In this document: piece by piece, positions 9,875-17,823 of the stretch | Layout: each line of letters starts with the position of its first letter | Position numbering within the stretch: position 1 is the first letter of the stretch | From: Legionella rubrilucens | Lineage (GTDB): Bacteria > Pseudomonadota > Gammaproteobacteria > Legionellales > Legionellaceae | DNA: 64,000 nucleotides | Direction of reading: 5' to 3' | NCBI RefSeq assembly: GCF_001468125.1 | Contig: NZ_LNYT01000006.1 | Span: 124,001-188,000, forward strand | Program-made: the position numbers and the translations under genes | The notes under the pieces: generated by a model | What the model saw: only the letters and a program-made list of their open reading frames with translations | Told to the model about the DNA's origin: nothing | Databases searched by the model: none

Positions 9875-11275
9875 GTGCGCCTTTTAAATATCGTTACTCA
9901 ATACAATGATCATGACATTGTTGTCCTGTTTGAAACGCTTTCTTTCTTCGAGAACGAGCAGGAAGAAATCTGGTATAACCACAAAAAGAACGCAGGGCAT
10001 GTCCTGCACAGGTTTCTGGATTTGTTCAATAGAAGTTATCCCATGGATGCGGTGGCTTTTCAGAAGGAGCTTCAGATTACAGAGTTAATTGCTGAGGAGC
10101 CTGACTTCTTCATTGAGTTGAATTACCAGAATAAACCCTTCCTCTCAAGAATTACATCCATACACTATCGCTTGCCGCATCATCGTCTCATGGCGTTGGA
10201 TTTCCTTGCAGCCATTGATGCCTACCTTGAAAACAGGGAATTTGATCACACCGTGCTCAGCGATTCGGTTCTTTACGAAAAGGTATCGGAAGGCCAGCTA
10301 ATCCAACCGCTGGAAAACCTCCTTGCACGTTCATTGCCGCGTCAGCAGGTGACACAACGATTAACAGCGACCATCCTCTCATGGCAGTGTTCTCTTCCCC
10401 TTTACCGCTCGACGCTTGATGCCCTGGCCAAAGTCGATCATTTTGCCAGGCAACAGGGCAAGTCGTTTAGTGAATGCCTGGACATGAAAAACCGGTATCT
10501 CATCCTCTATACCTCTGCCAATAAGCTTCTTGCCTCACCACTTGATCATTACAGCCAAATCAGGATGCTGATTGAAATGACTCAATCGCTCTTGACCTAC
10601 CGAAAGGTTGAATTAATCCACCTTGTCGACAATTTAGGCCTGGAGGCAAAAAAACGATTTTTCCGACCTGCGATTGGTCAACTGGCTCATGACAAGGGGC
10701 ATTACACCTGGAATTATACCGAATGGTGGCTGTTTAGCGACGCAGAATTCACCCTTCGACAGGACGGTTGCCTTGCTATGGATATGCCAGGCAATCCGGC
10801 CTATCGGGACATTTATGCCAAGGGCAAACCAAATCACGCGATCATCGAGCAGGAATTGACCTTTTTGAAAAAATACCTGCCCCTTGAATTTCACCCTAAA
10901 ACCGATTTCCATAAAACCATTATCTTTTCCCCCAAGTGTTCCGCTCTCTTATTGCAGCAAGGAGTTCATTTGAATAAAAGTTACATTCAGAAATTACTGA
11001 AAATGAAAAACGCCATGACTTTTTTTGGCAAACAAAACGAAAACCCCGCTGCCTCACCAGACGCACGCCGGATTTATGAAAACCTGCTTCGATTGCCCCT
11101 TGAAATAACAGCCCTCATCATGGGCTACTCATTCCCGGAATTGGCTGAGACACTGCATAAAAACGACCTCATCGAATTAATGCACTACACGAACGCCCAA
11201 GCTGATTTCAGGCTGGCTCGCCAGACAGTAAAAGCTAACGAAGAGCCTTCTCTAAACTTATGTCAGATTGTGTAA
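9875..11275 (+). CDS. Orphan 466-residue protein with weak F-box-like C-terminal segment
   Basis: I do not recognise this protein. It starts at a GTG with a good AAGGA six bases upstream; the nearby ATG at 9868 is in another frame. It is soluble, helical and has no signal peptide or membrane helix. Near the C-terminus, residues about 404-427 read LLRLPLEITALIMGYSFP, which resembles the N-terminal part of an F-box (LP-x-E-I-x-x-x-I-x-x-Y/L). Several Legionella effectors carry F-boxes to recruit host SCF ubiquitin ligase, so an effector role is conceivable, but the match is short and not decisive. It converges on the YCF48-like gene with a 3-bp gap and is preceded by a 114-bp intergenic stretch after marR. 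Confidence 0.8.
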   Translation: MRLLNIVTQYNDHDIVVLFETLSFFENEQEEIWYNHKKNAGHVLHRFLDLFNRSYPMDAVAFQKELQITELIAEEPDFFIELNYQNKPFLSRITSIHYRLPHHRLMALDFLAAIDAYLENREFDHTVLSDSVLYEKVSEGQLIQPLENLLARSLPRQQVTQRLTATILSWQCSLPLYRSTLDALAKVDHFARQQGKSFSECLDMKNRYLILYTSANKLLASPLDHYSQIRMLIEMTQSLLTYRKVELIHLVDNLGLEAKKRFFRPAIGQLAHDKGHYTWNYTEWWLFSDAEFTLRQDGCLAMDMPGNPAYRDIYAKGKPNHAIIEQELTFLKKYLPLEFHPKTDFHKTIIFSPKCSALLLQQGVHLNKSYIQKLLKMKNAMTFFGKQNENPAASPDARRIYENLLRLPLEITALIMGYSFPELAETLHKNDLIELMHYTNAQADFRLARQTVKANEEPSLNLCQIV

Positions 11276-11278
11276 TTT

Positions 11279-12394
11279 TTACCGAATCTGTGATTTAAAT
11301 ATCCCCTGATTGGTACCGATATAAACGATACCATTTTTTAACGCCGAGATACTGTTGACTGAATCGGTTTTTAACCCCTTCCGGGCTGAAAACCAGTGCA
11401 CGCCGCCATCCACCGTATAATAAACCGCCCCGCTTCGCGCCGCATCGGTTCTTGCCCCAACGTAAACCAGTTTGTCATTGTCAACGTAAAGTCCTGACAG
11501 GGAATACGTGGTGGCGTTAAAGGAGATGGGTAAACCGCCATTGACCGCCATCCAGTAGCGGCCGCCATCGGTGGTTTTTAACAGACCTTCCGAGGTGGCT
11601 GCATAGACAGTATTGGCATCGTAGGCTGCGAGATTGGTTATCTGCAGGTGACGGGATCCAACGTACAGCGTCGACCAATGCGCCCCGCCATCGGTGGTTT
11701 TAATGAGTGTCCCGTTGGTAGCCCATCCGGGGCTTATGCCCGCATAAACCGTATTGGCATCAACCGCATCCAGGCTTAACACCCGGTTAGGCCAGGTCTT
11801 GTAGACGCGTTGCCAATGGGCGCCGCCATCGACTGTTTTAAAAATACCGCCGCGCGACGTCAACTTACCTGAGGTACTGACATACAGCGTGTTCTCATCC
11901 ACAACCGACATCGCAAGGATATCCTTACCCGGTAAGCCTTCATTGATACTCAACCAGGTCTTGCCGCCGTCTTCTGTTTTAAAAACGCCGGCGCCCCAGG
12001 TAGCGGCATAGACTTTGTTTTCGTTTAAGGGAACCACGGCGTTCACCAGTGCATTCTCAGGAAAACCCTGACTTGCAACCACCCAGCTTTTCCCACCGTC
12101 AAGCGATTTGTACACCGGCCCATTGTCATCATTCAGGGCATCAAAGCCCCCCGCATAAATCACACGGGTGCCAGGAACAACCTGTACGGTTTCCATCACC
12201 CCTCTGCTCAGTGGTTGCCAGGGGGATACCTCTTTTTTCCTGGTATTGACAGAATCCGCTGTCGGTGTGGGCAACATGTTGGTGGTCATCTGGCGATTCG
12301 CCCAATAGTGCATGATCCGCAGACTTAAGTTAATCAGGATAAGGAGGACGACAACGGTCAGTAAAGCAATTCTTCTTCTTTGGACTGTGGGCAT
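11279..12394 (-). CDS. YCF48/BNR-repeat beta-propeller protein, membrane anchored
   Basis: A 371-residue protein with a short cytoplasmic N-terminus, one hydrophobic anchor at about residues 8-27 and a long exported region made of repeated blades. Each repeat contains a version of TxDGGxxW (for example KSLDGGKSWVV, KTEDGGKTWLS, KTVDGGAHWQR, KTTDGGAHWST, KTTDGGRYWMA, YTVDGGVHWFS), six or seven in all, which is the BNR/Asp-box pattern found in sialidase-like, VPS10 and YCF48 photosystem-assembly proteins. No sialidase active-site arginine triad is evident. It is probably a periplasmic binding or scaffold protein; the partner is unknown. Confidence 0.85.
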   Translation of the reverse strand: MPTVQRRRIALLTVVVLLILINLSLRIMHYWANRQMTTNMLPTPTADSVNTRKKEVSPWQPLSRGVMETVQVVPGTRVIYAGGFDALNDDNGPVYKSLDGGKSWVVASQGFPENALVNAVVPLNENKVYAATWGAGVFKTEDGGKTWLSINEGLPGKDILAMSVVDENTLYVSTSGKLTSRGGIFKTVDGGAHWQRVYKTWPNRVLSLDAVDANTVYAGISPGWATNGTLIKTTDGGAHWSTLYVGSRHLQITNLAAYDANTVYAATSEGLLKTTDGGRYWMAVNGGLPISFNATTYSLSGLYVDNDKLVYVGARTDAARSGAVYYTVDGGVHWFSARKGLKTDSVNSISALKNGIVYIGTNQGIFKSQIR

Positions 12395-12578
12395 GAATGA
12401 AATTAATCAACAAAATGACCTATAGTAACCTGATTGGATAATGACAACAATAAGAACGCAAGCGTGTTTGCCTGCTGCCAGGACACTGGGTTAACTATCA
12501 AATGATGGTGCTTCCTGATTAACGCCTTCATTTATAAGCCATTTAACTGCAAAAAAAATCTTGCGTAGTCTTAACGTC

Positions 12579-12607
12579 TTGTAAGCCCAGTCGATAATGA
12601 GTATAGT
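12579..12607 (+). promoter_or_regulatory. Candidate sigma-70 promoter of punA-deoC
   Basis: TTGTAA (12579-12584) and TATAGT (12602-12607) are separated by exactly 17 bp and lie about 38 bp before the punA start codon. The match to both hexamers and the spacer is good. The rest of the 250-bp gap upstream of punA shows no gene. Confidence 0.6.
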
Positions 12608-12644
12608 CAGCAGCGATTTGTAACCAAGAGATATTGGAAGAAAA

Positions 12645-13475
12645 ATGACGCAGACGAATTTGAGCCCGGCCCATCTGGCAGCAGCGGAAATTAAGACCCG
12701 TGTTCCTGACTTCAGCCCAGCCATTGGTATCGTTTTAGGCTCCGGCTTAGGCAGTTTTGCTGAGCAATTGGAAAATGCCGTATCCATTGATTATGCCGAA
12801 CTACCCGGCTTTCCCAAAACCTCCGTGCATGGTCACGGCAGCAAGCTGGTCCTGGGTTATTTGCATGGGGTTGGCGTGGTGTGTTTGCAAGGCCGTGCCC
12901 ACACGTACGAAGGCGTCGATTACAGCGTGGTTAAAACCTATGTCCGTACGTTAAAGTTACTGGGTTGCGAATATTTTTTTGCCACAAACGCCTCCGGTTC
13001 TTTACGGGAAGACGTCGGGCCCGGGGAGTTAATGCTTATTACCGATCATATCAACCTGCAACCGGGCAATCCATTGGTTGGACCGAATGACGACGAATTT
13101 GGCCCACGTTTTTTCCCTCTGGATAATGCTTACGACAAAGCCACACGTCATACGCTGCTGCAGATAGCCCTAAAAGAACACATCAATCTTCATCAGGGCG
13201 TGTATTTATCCATATTGGGTCCTAATTATGAAACCGCGGCAGAAATTCGTGCTTTTCGCATCTGGGGTGCGGATGCCGTGGGCATGTCGACAGTACCTGA
13301 AGTACTGGTGGCCAACCATTGCGGCATGAAGGTGGCGGTTATTGCAACCATTACCAATTATGCCACCGGTTTAGCCAGTTGCAGCCACAGCCATGAAGCG
13401 GTAGTCATGATGGCTTCTCAGGCAGCAGAAAAATTAAACCGTTTGGTTAAAACCTTCATTGCAGGACTTGCATGA
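12645..13475 (+). CDS. punA: Purine-nucleoside phosphorylase (trimeric class)
   Basis: A 276-residue enzyme that cleaves purine (deoxy)nucleosides with phosphate to the base and (deoxy)ribose 1-phosphate. Motifs of the trimeric PNP/XapA/MTAP family are clear: the phosphate loop GSGLGSF around residue 32, TSVHGHGSK, the LQGRAHTYEG segment around 85, ATNASGSL, GPNYETAAEIRAF and VGMSTVPEV around 210. The C-terminal TNYATG holds the conserved Asn that contacts the purine. The last bases overlap the deoC start (ATGA), so the two form a nucleoside salvage operon: PNP releases deoxyribose 1-phosphate and DeoC cleaves the 5-phosphate. A phosphopentomutase, which would link them, is not in the window. 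Confidence 0.95.
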   Translation: MTQTNLSPAHLAAAEIKTRVPDFSPAIGIVLGSGLGSFAEQLENAVSIDYAELPGFPKTSVHGHGSKLVLGYLHGVGVVCLQGRAHTYEGVDYSVVKTYVRTLKLLGCEYFFATNASGSLREDVGPGELMLITDHINLQPGNPLVGPNDDEFGPRFFPLDNAYDKATRHTLLQIALKEHINLHQGVYLSILGPNYETAAEIRAFRIWGADAVGMSTVPEVLVANHCGMKVAVIATITNYATGLASCSHSHEAVVMMASQAAEKLNRLVKTFIAGLA

Positions 13476-14239
13476 CCATCGAAAGCGAGTACAGCCAAAC
13501 ACTTCAATGCCTGGAGCGTGACCCAAACCAGCGCATTGTAAGCGCTGAAGAAATACTAACGCTGCTTGATTTGACGCTGCTCGATACCGGAGCAGACGAA
13601 CAGGCTCTGTCGCAATTCGTGGAAAAAATAACCCAATACCCCGTCGCTGCTGCCTGTGTTTATCCGAACCATCTGCTTCACCTGCCTCGGAGCCTGCCGC
13701 TTAAGCGAGCCACGGTCGTGAATTTTCCCGGGGGAGTCCAGTCGCTGGCGGCGGTTGAAGAGGATGCCCGTCGGGCCATTGACGAGGGGCAAGCGGATGA
13801 AATTGATTATGTTTTCCCTTATACGGATTATTTAAAGGGAAAAACAGCCCATGCCCTGAACCATTGCCGGACTCTTTACCAACTTTGCCGGAATAAACAG
13901 GTTGGCTTTAAAGTAATCCTCGAAACCGGCGCTTTCCCTTCAGTCGAAACCCTTTACCGAGCCTGCCGCGAGATCATCGAGCAAGGTTGCGATTTTCTAA
14001 AAACCTCAACAGGTAAAATAGCGATCGGGGCCACACCGCTTGCAGTTTTCACCTTACTGAAAGCCATTTATGACAGCAACTCGGCCTGCGGGATCAAGGT
14101 ATCCGGTGGAGTAAAACAGAAATCACACGCCTTAGCCTTCATTCATCTGGCAGAATATTACCTGGACAAACCTGTTCAAAAAAGCTGGTTCAGGATTGGC
14201 GCCAGCAGCTTATTGGATGAGCTCATTCAATCCCCTTAG
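13472..14239 (+). CDS. deoC: Deoxyribose-phosphate aldolase
   Basis: A 255-residue class I aldolase that cleaves 2-deoxyribose 5-phosphate to glyceraldehyde 3-phosphate and acetaldehyde. It is of the E. coli DeoC type: DLTLLD near the start, NFPGG around residue 89, DEIDYVFPY around 108, KVILETGAF around 148, the Schiff-base lysine in FLKTSTGK around 175 and the second catalytic lysine region IKVSGGVK around 208, ending with FRIGASSLLDEL. Its ATG overlaps the punA stop by 4 bp (ATGA), indicating translational coupling. The repeat array at 14251 begins just after its stop codon. Confidence 0.96.
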   Translation: MTIESEYSQTLQCLERDPNQRIVSAEEILTLLDLTLLDTGADEQALSQFVEKITQYPVAAACVYPNHLLHLPRSLPLKRATVVNFPGGVQSLAAVEEDARRAIDEGQADEIDYVFPYTDYLKGKTAHALNHCRTLYQLCRNKQVGFKVILETGAFPSVETLYRACREIIEQGCDFLKTSTGKIAIGATPLAVFTLLKAIYDSNSACGIKVSGGVKQKSHALAFIHLAEYYLDKPVQKSWFRIGASSLLDELIQSP

Positions 14240-14250
14240 TCGCGTGGTAT

Positions 14251-14630
14251 TGCCTGCTTAGTCCCAAGCATCCCCCATCCGGATTTCGAATGGATGCCCG
14301 CCTGCGCGGGCAGGACAAGGGAGCATAAGATGACCCTACCTGAAAGCATATCTGCTGTCTTGCCCGCTTAGTCCCAAGCATCCCCCATCCGGATTTCGAA
14401 TGGATGCCCGCCTGCGCGGGCAGGACAGGAAGGGAGCATAAGATGCCTACCTGAGGGCACATCTGCTGTCTTGCCCGCTTAGTCCCAAGCATCCCCATTC
14501 GGGTTTCGAATGGGTGCCCGCCTGCGCGGGCAGGACAAGGGAGCATAAGATGACCTACCTGAGGGCACATCTGCTGTATTGCCCGCGCAGGCGGGCATCC
14601 ATGAAAGGGGAACAGGTCTCAATAAAGCCA
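14251..14630. repeat. Three tandem ~110-bp repeats with hairpin cores plus inverted end module
   Basis: Three near-identical units lie head to tail: 14251-14360, 14361-14471 and 14472-14579 (110, 111 and 108 bp). Each begins TGCC(T/C)GCTTAGTCCCAAGC and contains the hairpin TGCCCGC-CTGC-GCGGGCA (14295-14312 in unit 1). The array ends with GCCCGCGCAGGCGGGCATCC followed by ATGAAAGGGG (14581-14609), a module in the opposite orientation that also occurs twice at 41662 and 41862. The block fills the 420-bp gap between deoC and ubiA. It looks like a dispersed non-coding repeat family; its mobility mechanism is unknown. It keeps a 115-codon frame open on the minus strand, which I regard as a by-product. 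Confidence 0.9.
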
Positions 14631-14661
14631 TTGGATGAAGGTTGCGTAAGCCTATTCTGGA

Positions 14662-15513
14662 TTACTTAAGCAAGACATTGAGAATTAACCCTATCCAAAG
14701 AATCAGACCATAGCAACTGTTGACCGAAAATGCCTTAAGGCAGGCGGTTTCCTTTCTCTCGGAGATAAGCCATTGCTGATACACTAAAAGCCCCCCGCCT
14801 GCTAACCAGCAAAGGAAAAAAGGCAGCGACAGGGAGGAAATAAAGGCTAACAGCAGCCATAAGCCATGCAGAATGACCTGCAGGACACCAATGATCAATT
14901 TATCCCATTGCGCAAAATAAATGGCCGTGGATTTGACGCCTATGCGTAAATCATCTTGTCTGTCGGCCATGGCATATTCCGTATCATAAGCCACAATCCA
15001 GGCAAAATTAATCATAAATAACAACGTCATGGATAAATCCACCGGACGATGCAAGGCAGCAAACGCCATGGGGATCCCCATCGAAAACGCCAAGCCCAAA
15101 ACCAGTTGCGGACAGGCGATAATCCGCTTGCAAAAAGGGTAAACGAACGTTAAAAACAAGGCGATCAGGGCATAATAAAAACAGGCATAGGGCAATTGCA
15201 CAAGAATGAATAACGCCAGACACAGCAACACGAAAAGAGTGCCTGCCGCCTGTCGAAGCGTCAATTGACCGCTGGTTAAGGGCCTTTCCCGTGTGCGCTG
15301 TACGTGGCAGTCAATGTGCCGATCGGCAATATCATTCATGACGCAACCGGCAGCGCGCATGATGACTGTGCCTAAGAAAAAATAAAGGAGCAACGCGACA
15401 GGCGGTGTCCCCTGAGAACCTATCCATAAAGCCCAGGCCGTTGGGGCCCATAATAACAGCGTGCCAGCGGGTTTATGAAAACGCATCAGACGCAGATAAG
15501 ACTGTACATCCAT
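14662..15513 (-). CDS. ubiA: 4-hydroxybenzoate octaprenyltransferase
   Basis: A 283-residue integral membrane prenyltransferase that attaches the polyprenyl tail to 4-hydroxybenzoate in ubiquinone synthesis. About eight hydrophobic helices are visible. Both aspartate-rich Mg-diphosphate motifs of the UbiA family are present: NDIADRHID around residues 60-68 and DTEYAMADRQDD around 163-174. Its ATG overlaps the upstream ubiC stop (TGATG), so ubiC and ubiA are translationally coupled and supply consecutive steps: chorismate to 4-hydroxybenzoate, then prenylation. Confidence 0.97.
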   Translation of the reverse strand: MDVQSYLRLMRFHKPAGTLLLWAPTAWALWIGSQGTPPVALLLYFFLGTVIMRAAGCVMNDIADRHIDCHVQRTRERPLTSGQLTLRQAAGTLFVLLCLALFILVQLPYACFYYALIALFLTFVYPFCKRIIACPQLVLGLAFSMGIPMAFAALHRPVDLSMTLLFMINFAWIVAYDTEYAMADRQDDLRIGVKSTAIYFAQWDKLIIGVLQVILHGLWLLLAFISSLSLPFFLCWLAGGGLLVYQQWLISERKETACLKAFSVNSCYGLILWIGLILNVLLK

Positions 15514-16049
15514 CAGATTACTCGCAAAAGTCCAGGCAATAAAATTTCGATTAGGTTAAACGGGTATTGGTCAGAAATACTGAATTCTGACAGGCGAATC
15601 CAAAGCAGGGATTCATTCTGAGTTAACACCCTGTCAGGCCAATAATACTCCATGCAGGTTGAGTTTACCGCATAATAATCAGAACGGACACGCACCACGC
15701 CATCCGTGTAAAAAACAAGAGCGCCTAAAGACTCCTGCCGCAATCGCGCAAAGAATGACTGATTTTTTAACCAGGTCGTCCCAGGAATGACGGTGCGTCC
15801 ATACCAGCAAGGCGTCCCACCAGCAGAGACAATCACCTCGCGCTGAACGACCGAGGCCAAGGTTAAACCCAGGACTGATTTTTCCCACCAGCCGGTTGGG
15901 ACCCAATTCTGCTTTAATACATGAAGGTCCACCCTACCCGCCGTCTGACGCAATTTGGCGGAAAGCTCGTCTGCATGCGTCAACCAGGGAAGCAACGTCT
16001 CAGGCGGCTTAAATGAGCGGGTCAGTGCTGGTAAAATTTTAAATGGCAT
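15513..16049 (-). CDS. ubiC: Chorismate--pyruvate lyase
   Basis: This enzyme removes pyruvate from chorismate to give 4-hydroxybenzoate, the first committed step of ubiquinone synthesis. Family features seen: REVIVSAGGTPCWYGRTVIP, holding the conserved active-site Arg, and the C-terminal NLIEILLPG that matches the ELFLP segment of E. coli UbiC with its catalytic Glu. I chose the ATG at 16049 (178 aa); a TTG two codons upstream at 16055 is possible but less likely. The protein is more divergent and slightly longer than the E. coli one, yet the 1-nt overlap with ubiA makes the assignment secure. Confidence 0.92.
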   Translation of the reverse strand: MPFKILPALTRSFKPPETLLPWLTHADELSAKLRQTAGRVDLHVLKQNWVPTGWWEKSVLGLTLASVVQREVIVSAGGTPCWYGRTVIPGTTWLKNQSFFARLRQESLGALVFYTDGVVRVRSDYYAVNSTCMEYYWPDRVLTQNESLLWIRLSEFSISDQYPFNLIEILLPGLLRVI

Positions 16050-16127
16050 AAGCAATCAGCGGCTAGCAAAACGCATGCAGTATAGCATTGAGAACAGGGG
16101 GAAATACAGAATGAGAATGGATGCAGG

Positions 16128-16661
16128 TTAAGGGCAGCTCATTTTACCAATGCTTAATCGGCCACTGGACGTGATGGCTAACGACCGGGCGTTATTACCG
16201 CTGCAACCCGCAGCAGAGATGGTCATATTCAACGCCCCGCTGGTCACAAAGCCCGAACTGTCATAACTGACTATCCCCAGATTGGCATTGACGGTTGTAC
16301 CTGCTGGCAACGCTTCCTGTATTTTAACCACGTCGGCGGCTGAATCAATGGTATTGTTGTTATTGGCGTCAAGAAAAACAATCCAGCCCTGCGCCCATTG
16401 CGCCCCGTTACCGCAGGCATTTAAAGCCGCGTTGGCGGCTGGACAAACAGAAACGCGAATCCCCCGTTTAATGGCCTCCATGCGGGCATAGCTGAAACTT
16501 GCCGATAGTTTATTGGTCATCCCCACGGCCTTGTTGTTTTGAATTAACGAATAATAGGCCGGTACGCCCACAGCCATAAAAATTCCTGCCACAGCCAGGG
16601 TGACCATAAACTCTGTCAGGGTAAACCCCGCTCGGCACGTCCCTTTCAAAATAATCACCAT
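16128..16661 (-). CDS. FimT/GspH-like type IV pseudopilin
   Basis: A 177-residue prepilin-like protein. The leader of about 12 residues ends in a prepilin-peptidase site, G before FTLTEFMVTLAV, with the invariant Glu at mature position 5, followed by a hydrophobic helix to about residue 36. The C-terminal domain has the GspH/FimT pattern (SYARMEAIKRGIRVSVCP; GWIVFLDANNNNTID; SSGRLS). FimT-type minor pilins help assemble type IV pili and, in Legionella and relatives, bind DNA during natural transformation. It follows a second pseudopilin gene 39 bp upstream; no other pilus genes are in the window. Confidence 0.9.
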   Translation of the reverse strand: MVIILKGTCRAGFTLTEFMVTLAVAGIFMAVGVPAYYSLIQNNKAVGMTNKLSASFSYARMEAIKRGIRVSVCPAANAALNACGNGAQWAQGWIVFLDANNNNTIDSAADVVKIQEALPAGTTVNANLGIVSYDSSGFVTSGALNMTISAAGCSGNNARSLAITSSGRLSIGKMSCP

Positions 16662-16700
16662 TTTCCGGAAATTCTGTATAAATTATAGGCTATTTTGGTG

Positions 16701-17186
16701 TTAAATGTAATTAACTACGCAGAGTCGACCCAGCCGGTTGATAATAATCCGGCCAAGTTCAACCCCTTGATAACCAATGGAAAAATGACCATTGAGGGCG
16801 GCATGTCCAAGGGCATGGCTGAAAATCAAAGCGTCGGGCGAGTGAAACCCGGACCAGGTAATGGTTAATGGACTGCGTAGGTCGTGCCATTCATACACTA
16901 CCTCCTCCTGATGGCTGAAACGATGCTCGGCAGGGTCTTTAACCAGCACCATTCCCTTTGCCCAATTGCCCTGCTCCAACGGGTGTAAAATCAGTACCGA
17001 ATGCTTAACCAGGGCTTGATTACGGGCAAATTGCACGGCTTGTGTCAACCGGTGCTGCGCCACCGACACTTGCGTTTTTAACTGGTTATTTGCATTCATT
17101 CCCAGATAAAAACCCAACAACAGGGTGAACAAAGCGAGGCTGATTAACAATTCAACGAGACTGAAGGCCCGTTGCCTGCTGTTCGT
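16701..17186 (-). CDS. Second FimT-like pseudopilin with no canonical start codon
   Basis: The frame encodes a typical pseudopilin N-terminus, [20 protein letters not shown], then a FimT-like globular domain ending WSG...NRLGRLCVVNYI. The only ATG/GTG/TTG in reach is a TTG at 17150, which would begin inside the conserved pilin helix and lose the processing site. Reading upstream, the codon at 17184-17186 is ACG and would start [13 protein letters not shown] if initiated there, a leader of normal length. Either ACG is used, the ATG has mutated, or translation is coupled to the overlapping UDG gene, whose last 35 bp share this DNA in another frame. The residue before the cleavage point is Ala instead of the usual Gly. 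The start given here is inferred. Confidence 0.6.
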   Translation of the reverse strand, partial: TNSRQRAFSLVELLISLALFTLLLGFYLGMNANNQLKTQVSVAQHRLTQAVQFARNQALVKHSVLILHPLEQGNWAKGMVLVKDPAEHRFSHQEEVVYEWHDLRSPLTITWSGFHSPDALIFSHALGHAALNGHFSIGYQGVELGRIIINRLGRLCVVNYI

Positions 17187-17817
17187 CGCCGCTTGACAAT
17201 CGTTGTTTAACCAAAAGTAAGTCGCTAAACGCTTGTTTTTTGTCTTTTGGATTGCGTAAAAGATAAGCCGGATGATAGGTAACTAAAAAAGGAATCGCTT
17301 GATAATAGTGTAATTTAGTCCTCATCTGATTCAAAGGCGTAATTTTACCCATAAGGAATTGCCCGGCAAAACGCCCCAGGGCGAGGAGTAATGCGGGCGA
17401 CACCAATTCAATTTGTCGTACCAGGTAGTCGCGGCACTGTTCAATTTCGTCAGCCGCTGGATCACGATTATCCGGCGGACGGCATTTTAAGACATTGGCA
17501 ATGTATACCTGCTGTTCGCCCAATCCAATGCTCTTTAGCATGCGATCAAGCAACATACCGGCCTTGCCGACAAACGGCTTGCCTTGTTTATCCTCATAAA
17601 ATCCCGGGGCCTCACCAATAACCATGAGTTTCGCATTGGGATTACCGCGGGAAAAAACCGTCTGGGTACGGGTATCGGCAAGCGGGCACCGTCTGCACGA
17701 AGCCACGGCGCTCATCAATTGCTTTAATTGTTTTTCGCACCCGGCGTGACCCTCACGTAAAATCCAGGGTTCTATTCCCATCTGTTGTAGATAATAATGA
17801 TTTAAATGATTCGACAT
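17152..17817 (-). CDS. Family 4 uracil-DNA glycosylase (Fe-S type)
   Basis: A 221-residue DNA repair enzyme that removes uracil from DNA. The type 4 motifs are present: GEAPGFYED around residue 68 (motif 1) and HPAYLLRNP around 182 (motif 2). Four cysteines at 41, 44, 112 and 128 have the spacing of the 4Fe-4S cluster ligands in this family, and [13 protein letters not shown] around 108-120 is characteristic. The gene lies 6 bp downstream of an SDR gene, and its 3' end overlaps the 5' end of the next pseudopilin gene in another frame. Confidence 0.95.
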   Translation of the reverse strand: MSNHLNHYYLQQMGIEPWILREGHAGCEKQLKQLMSAVASCRRCPLADTRTQTVFSRGNPNAKLMVIGEAPGFYEDKQGKPFVGKAGMLLDRMLKSIGLGEQQVYIANVLKCRPPDNRDPAADEIEQCRDYLVRQIELVSPALLLALGRFAGQFLMGKITPLNQMRTKLHYYQAIPFLVTYHPAYLLRNPKDKKQAFSDLLLVKQRLSSGDEQQATGLQSR

Positions 17818-17823
17818 TCCACC

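Noticed and set aside
14223..14570. 115-codon open frame on the minus strand over the repeat array
   Set aside because: Its product simply reads the tandem repeat (repeated MLGTKRARQQ segments) and has no ribosome binding site; the DNA is a non-coding repeat.
17150..17152. TTG at 17150 as start of the second pseudopilin
   Set aside because: It would remove the leader and cleavage site and begin inside the conserved SLVELL helix, so a pilin made from it could not be processed.
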